Below, in pieces: positions 60,781 through 64,000 of a stretch of 64,000 nucleotides of DNA. The notes beneath the pieces were generated by a model. That model saw only the letters and a list, made by a program, of their open reading frames with translations, did no database searches and had not been told where the DNA came from. Location of the stretch: contig CAJNAR010000032.1 of assembly GCA_905220665.1 (NCBI GenBank), positions 62,001 to 126,000 on the forward strand, written 5' to 3'. Position numbers and translations under genes: made by a program. How positions within the stretch are numbered: position 1 is the stretch's first letter; each line of letters starts with the position of its first letter. The DNA comes from Albugo candida (taxonomy: Eukaryota > Oomycota > Peronosporomycetes > Albuginales > Albuginaceae).

Positions 60781-63700
60781 AACACGATTTCGTTTATTAG
60801 AAAAACTGATTTTGATCCAAAGCTACCGAAGCTTCAAGTCTCAGTGTCTGAGTTCAAGGGATTGGGAACCAATATTGGATTCAGTTGTGGAGCCTTTAGA
60901 AATGCGTTTGGAGCAACGAGTACGACAGTGGTGATACGACAGGAAACACAGCTTTCAACTTTGCAGCAACTAATGCTGCCAAACCTCCAACTACAACCAT
61001 ATTTGGCGCTTTCGGTGCTACCGAACCATCGCTTACGAGCGGGTCGTCAATGTTTGGTGCGACGAGTACAGGCTTTGGAGGGTTTGGCCGTCAATCAAAT
61101 GCGACGGCAACCACTACAACCAACTTTTTCAACGCCGCAAAGTCTGGAGGTCTGATCCGTTCAACGGATACGAATTCGACTGGAATATTTGGCAATTCGG
61201 ATACTTTTGGTGGCTCACTTACAAATTCTGTGTCGTTTGGCTCGGGATTTGGCACCGGCAATTTTCGGACAAGGCAGCGGATCGGCTTTTGGAGTAAGTT
61301 CGAGTGCTTTGGATTTTGGTTTTGGATCAGGTGTACCTGAGAGTACCGCTCCGTCCGCGTTCGCTGGCTTTGGCAGTAACACATGTGGGAATACTCCTGG
61401 TAAGAACAATATGGCATCCAACGCCCAACCGGCTGGACGGAATGCTACATCCAAAATCAATTTGTATGGATCTGGGTCATATGGAGATGGCGTACTGAAT
61501 CAAACCGTCAAAGCGATCAAAGTAGGGTCGAATCGCTTTTTCGACATTGTCTCGAGTGCATTCCTTTGCTGTTGATGTGGGCTGAGTGAGACGTGAATGT
61601 ATCACTACACCATCATCAGCATCGCCTCTCGACGTCCGCTTTTGTGGACCGCTATTTGAAACTCCCAAGACCAAGGTACTCTATTCAACCTCAGCTTCAG
61701 CATCGAGGATGAGTCATGTGAGAAATAATGTTGATTCTCTTCCGCTAAGCTCACAATTCCGAAGATCATGGAAGAAATTCAATCATCGACAATAGCGATT
61801 CCGTGAGGCATGCGAATAGGATTGTCGAAAAGGTTGCAGCGATCGTAGACGCTATCACCGAATGGCCCAATGCGACTCAGTATGGCGCGGAGAATTCTCC
61901 ATTCTTGCGTGGCCTCTCCCGTTATGAAAAGTTGGACGATACGAAGAATCGCATTACAAAGCATATTGGGGAGCAATCCGCTCGACAGATTTTATACGTC
62001 TGTCGAGGAAAAGTACTCGACTCCTAGAACACCTGGAAAATCATTGCAACTAAGAAATGGTGGCGTTATTGACATCATTGCTGCCGACGATAACAAATCG
62101 AAAAGTATATCGGGAAAGGAGAATGGTATTTTCTCAAGTACACCTCGAGAACCGACCAATTTCTGACATATGACGAGTTCTTGTCATCGACGATTCGTGA
62201 CACCAACGATGCTTACCGCACCGAAAAAAAAGCCTGGCGTGTCTGATTCAGACGAAATCAGGCTATCAAACTGTTGTCCTTACGACCACATCTGCCGAAA
62301 GAGTGACTAGTAATTGGCACAAGTCAGATCATTCTCTGTGGGCCGTCACAAACTTGGATCGGTGGAATGGATTGGGCTCACAGACATTCGGAACCTGAAT
62401 CTCGATGAACATGGGATATTCGAGAAGAAGAGATTATGATGTGCAAAGATAATGAGGAGAAGCATCCACCCCTCAAGTGGATGAATAAGCGTGCGATTGG
62501 GGACCTTTTCCACCAAAGGTGAAGGACCCGACTTCGGTAAAACGATACGAAGAACGCGTAGTACAACGGACAAACGAAATCGATGCAAAGTTTATTGTAC
62601 AAACTTGGAATATTGCGTTTCCGAGTAGAGCATTTCATTCGGTATGGAATCAAAGACAAGGAAGAAGAGACAGTAATGGATGAAGGTAGCGATCAGACAA
62701 GAGAGGATTCGCCGAAATATTGTGAGAAGTCTTTGGAAATCGCAAAGATCATTCTATGGCTTCCTCTGTCGGCTTTCCACAAAAGCGACTCAAACTTGCC
62801 ATTCCACCGATAAGGCGTCTCTTTCGAACGGAGAAGCATACAACGCGGATTGAACAGCATCAGACAACAATAAAAAAGTTTATGATGGATATGTCTGTCC
62901 GTCAGCCCATGCAAACGGACCCCTTTCAGAGTACTGATCCCAAAGCATTTTTGGAACAAGGCACGACCAAGTGAAATACCTCGAGAGAATCCTGCAGTCA
63001 TCTTGAGCCCGAGGATGAAGATTCTGACCCCGCTAGGATGGTCGAGTTTATCTCCTGCAAAAGCGAAAGCATAGGAGCACGTCACGAGTACAAACCTTGG
63101 GGATTGAATTTTGAATCCAGACAACTTGTGCCAGAATAGCTATCACCCGCATATGAGTGGGATGGTGGACTCTTTATGGCTCGTTCCTTCCGCTGTTCTT
63201 GGGGATCTCGAGGTGAAGTGGCATATTGTCGTAAACTGATCGCATTCCCCAACACATTTGAATCCAATCCGTCGTATGCAATTGTGTCGATCGCACTCTT
63301 TTCGCAAATTAATCAAAAAACAGTTTTAATACCGCGAGATGTGACAGATTGCGTGATACAATTGAGCTGCACTACGAATGTACTGCTTTTTCGAGCGCTA
63401 CTGCGTCAGCATTACAAAATGGCGACACCAACAACTTGGACCACAGAAATGACAAGTGTCCAAGTCCGCAGTTTCAAATAGCTTCAAGAATTGGTGCCAC
63501 GCACGCTCTACAGCAGTACTGCACATTCATCGATCATGACAGAGACTCACACAGTCCTAAAGTGGAGCGTCATATCGTAATACTATGGAAAGTTGTACAG
63601 GCTTTGTGGAGTCAAGAGAATTGGCGGATGAATAGAAGCTGTATGTCGAACAACCTGTTGCGTTGTGTAATGTACTATCACCAACTGGACTTTTACGTGG

Positions 63701-64000
63701 CACTTCCGCCTACCTTGATTATGAAATGAGTTGGCATCTGAACAGTATCTTACGTACGCTCGAGTACCAACTCAATTATGCGTGGGAATTCCATTTGTAT
63801 TCGAATTTAATTTTGCAACTCGAAGGAAATGAGTTGTGGCAGGAAGTTTTGTACGTGACATTGAAAAACTCTAATCTGTAGAACGTGAAACCACTTGCCG
63901 AGTTGTATTGCTTCGACATTCGTGCGATATAGCGCAAATGGCTGAGGAACAATTGGAAAACCTGATGCGGAAACTGAAGATACCTGTGCATTGGATTGAA
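60781..64000 (+). pseudogene. NUP98: Nup98-Nup96 nucleoporin, frameshifted and cut by the window end
   Basis: Nup98-Nup96 is a polyprotein that cleaves itself into an FG nucleoporin and a scaffold subunit of the Y-complex. Traces in order: FG repeats (60.86-61.4 kb: FGATST, GFGGFG, SGFGTG, SAFGVSS, FGFGSG); the autoproteolytic S59 domain (62.3-62.65 kb: SVGRHKLGSVEW, TDIRNLNLDE, FRVEHFIRYG); then the Nup96 N-terminal GLFMARSFRCSWG (63.17-63.2 kb), ERHIVILWKVVQALW (63.57 kb) and SWHLNSILRTLEYQLNYAWE (63.73-63.8 kb). The frame changes at least eight times, often by a single base and without splice sites, and several stops occur. Key motifs are nevertheless well kept. It is either a decaying copy or a region with many sequence errors. 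Confidence 0.75.

Noticed and set aside
60593..60934. 113-codon frame as a separate gene
   Set aside because: Composition is random-like at first and then runs into the FG repeats in one of several frames, so it is part of the Nup98 region or chance.

Overview
The window is nuclear DNA of a filamentous eukaryote, most probably an oomycete and plausibly a white-rust species (Albugo). The reasons are small genes with very short introns (about 42-65 bp, GT..AG, branch sites like CTAAC/CTGAC); a mixture of conserved eukaryotic single-copy genes with Copia-type LTR retrotransposons and an L1/Tx1-like LINE; a KRE6/SKN1-type glucan-synthesis protein; and a large secreted protein with repeated CX2CX5G-like motifs of the kind named 'CCG' in Albugo candida. 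The genus is an inference.

Layout. 1.5-2.0 kb: two-exon mitochondrial ribosomal protein bL34m (+). 2.5-4.2 kb: Beclin-1/ATG6 (-). 6.0-8.8 kb: seven-exon TIMELESS/Tof1 (+), with all splice sites resolved and the frame intact. 11.7-12.9 kb: an unrecognised multi-exon secreted protein (-). 14.3-19.2 kb: full-length Copia element 1 (+), with 193-bp LTRs and a 5-bp target duplication. 21.2-23.5 kb: a LINE copy holding only ORF1 (-), abutting a Copia gag fragment (23.5-24.0 kb). 24.8-30.9 kb: older Copia element 2 (-), with 122-bp LTRs and a second, unrelated gag and a GC-rich minisatellite inside it.

31.4-33.3 kb: a 640-residue cysteine-quartet secreted or anchored protein (-). 34.4-35.5 kb: PX-domain protein (+). 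35.6-37.7 kb: APC amino-acid transporter (-), sharing a 470-bp divergent promoter region with six-exon ALG6 (38.2-40.1 kb, +). 40.7-41.3 kb: decayed Nup98 FG-repeat relic (-). 41.5-48.5 kb: near-complete LINE (-), inserted into an exon of an unrecognised gene. 50.3-51.3 kb: weak coding traces. 52.4-53.8 kb: splicing factor SF3A3 (-). 54.1-55.0 kb: KRE6/SKN1-like GH16 (-). 58.3-60.0 kb: TALE homeobox protein (+). 60.8-64.0 kb: frameshift-riddled Nup98-Nup96 (+), running off the end.

The host genes cover unrelated housekeeping tasks: autophagy, fork protection, N-glycan assembly, splicing, mitochondrial translation, transport and nuclear pore. There is no sign of an operon-like functional cluster. 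The two secreted proteins are the best candidates for something undescribed. The 50-64 kb part has an unusual density of single-base frameshifts in well-conserved genes, so either it is decaying or its sequence quality is lower.
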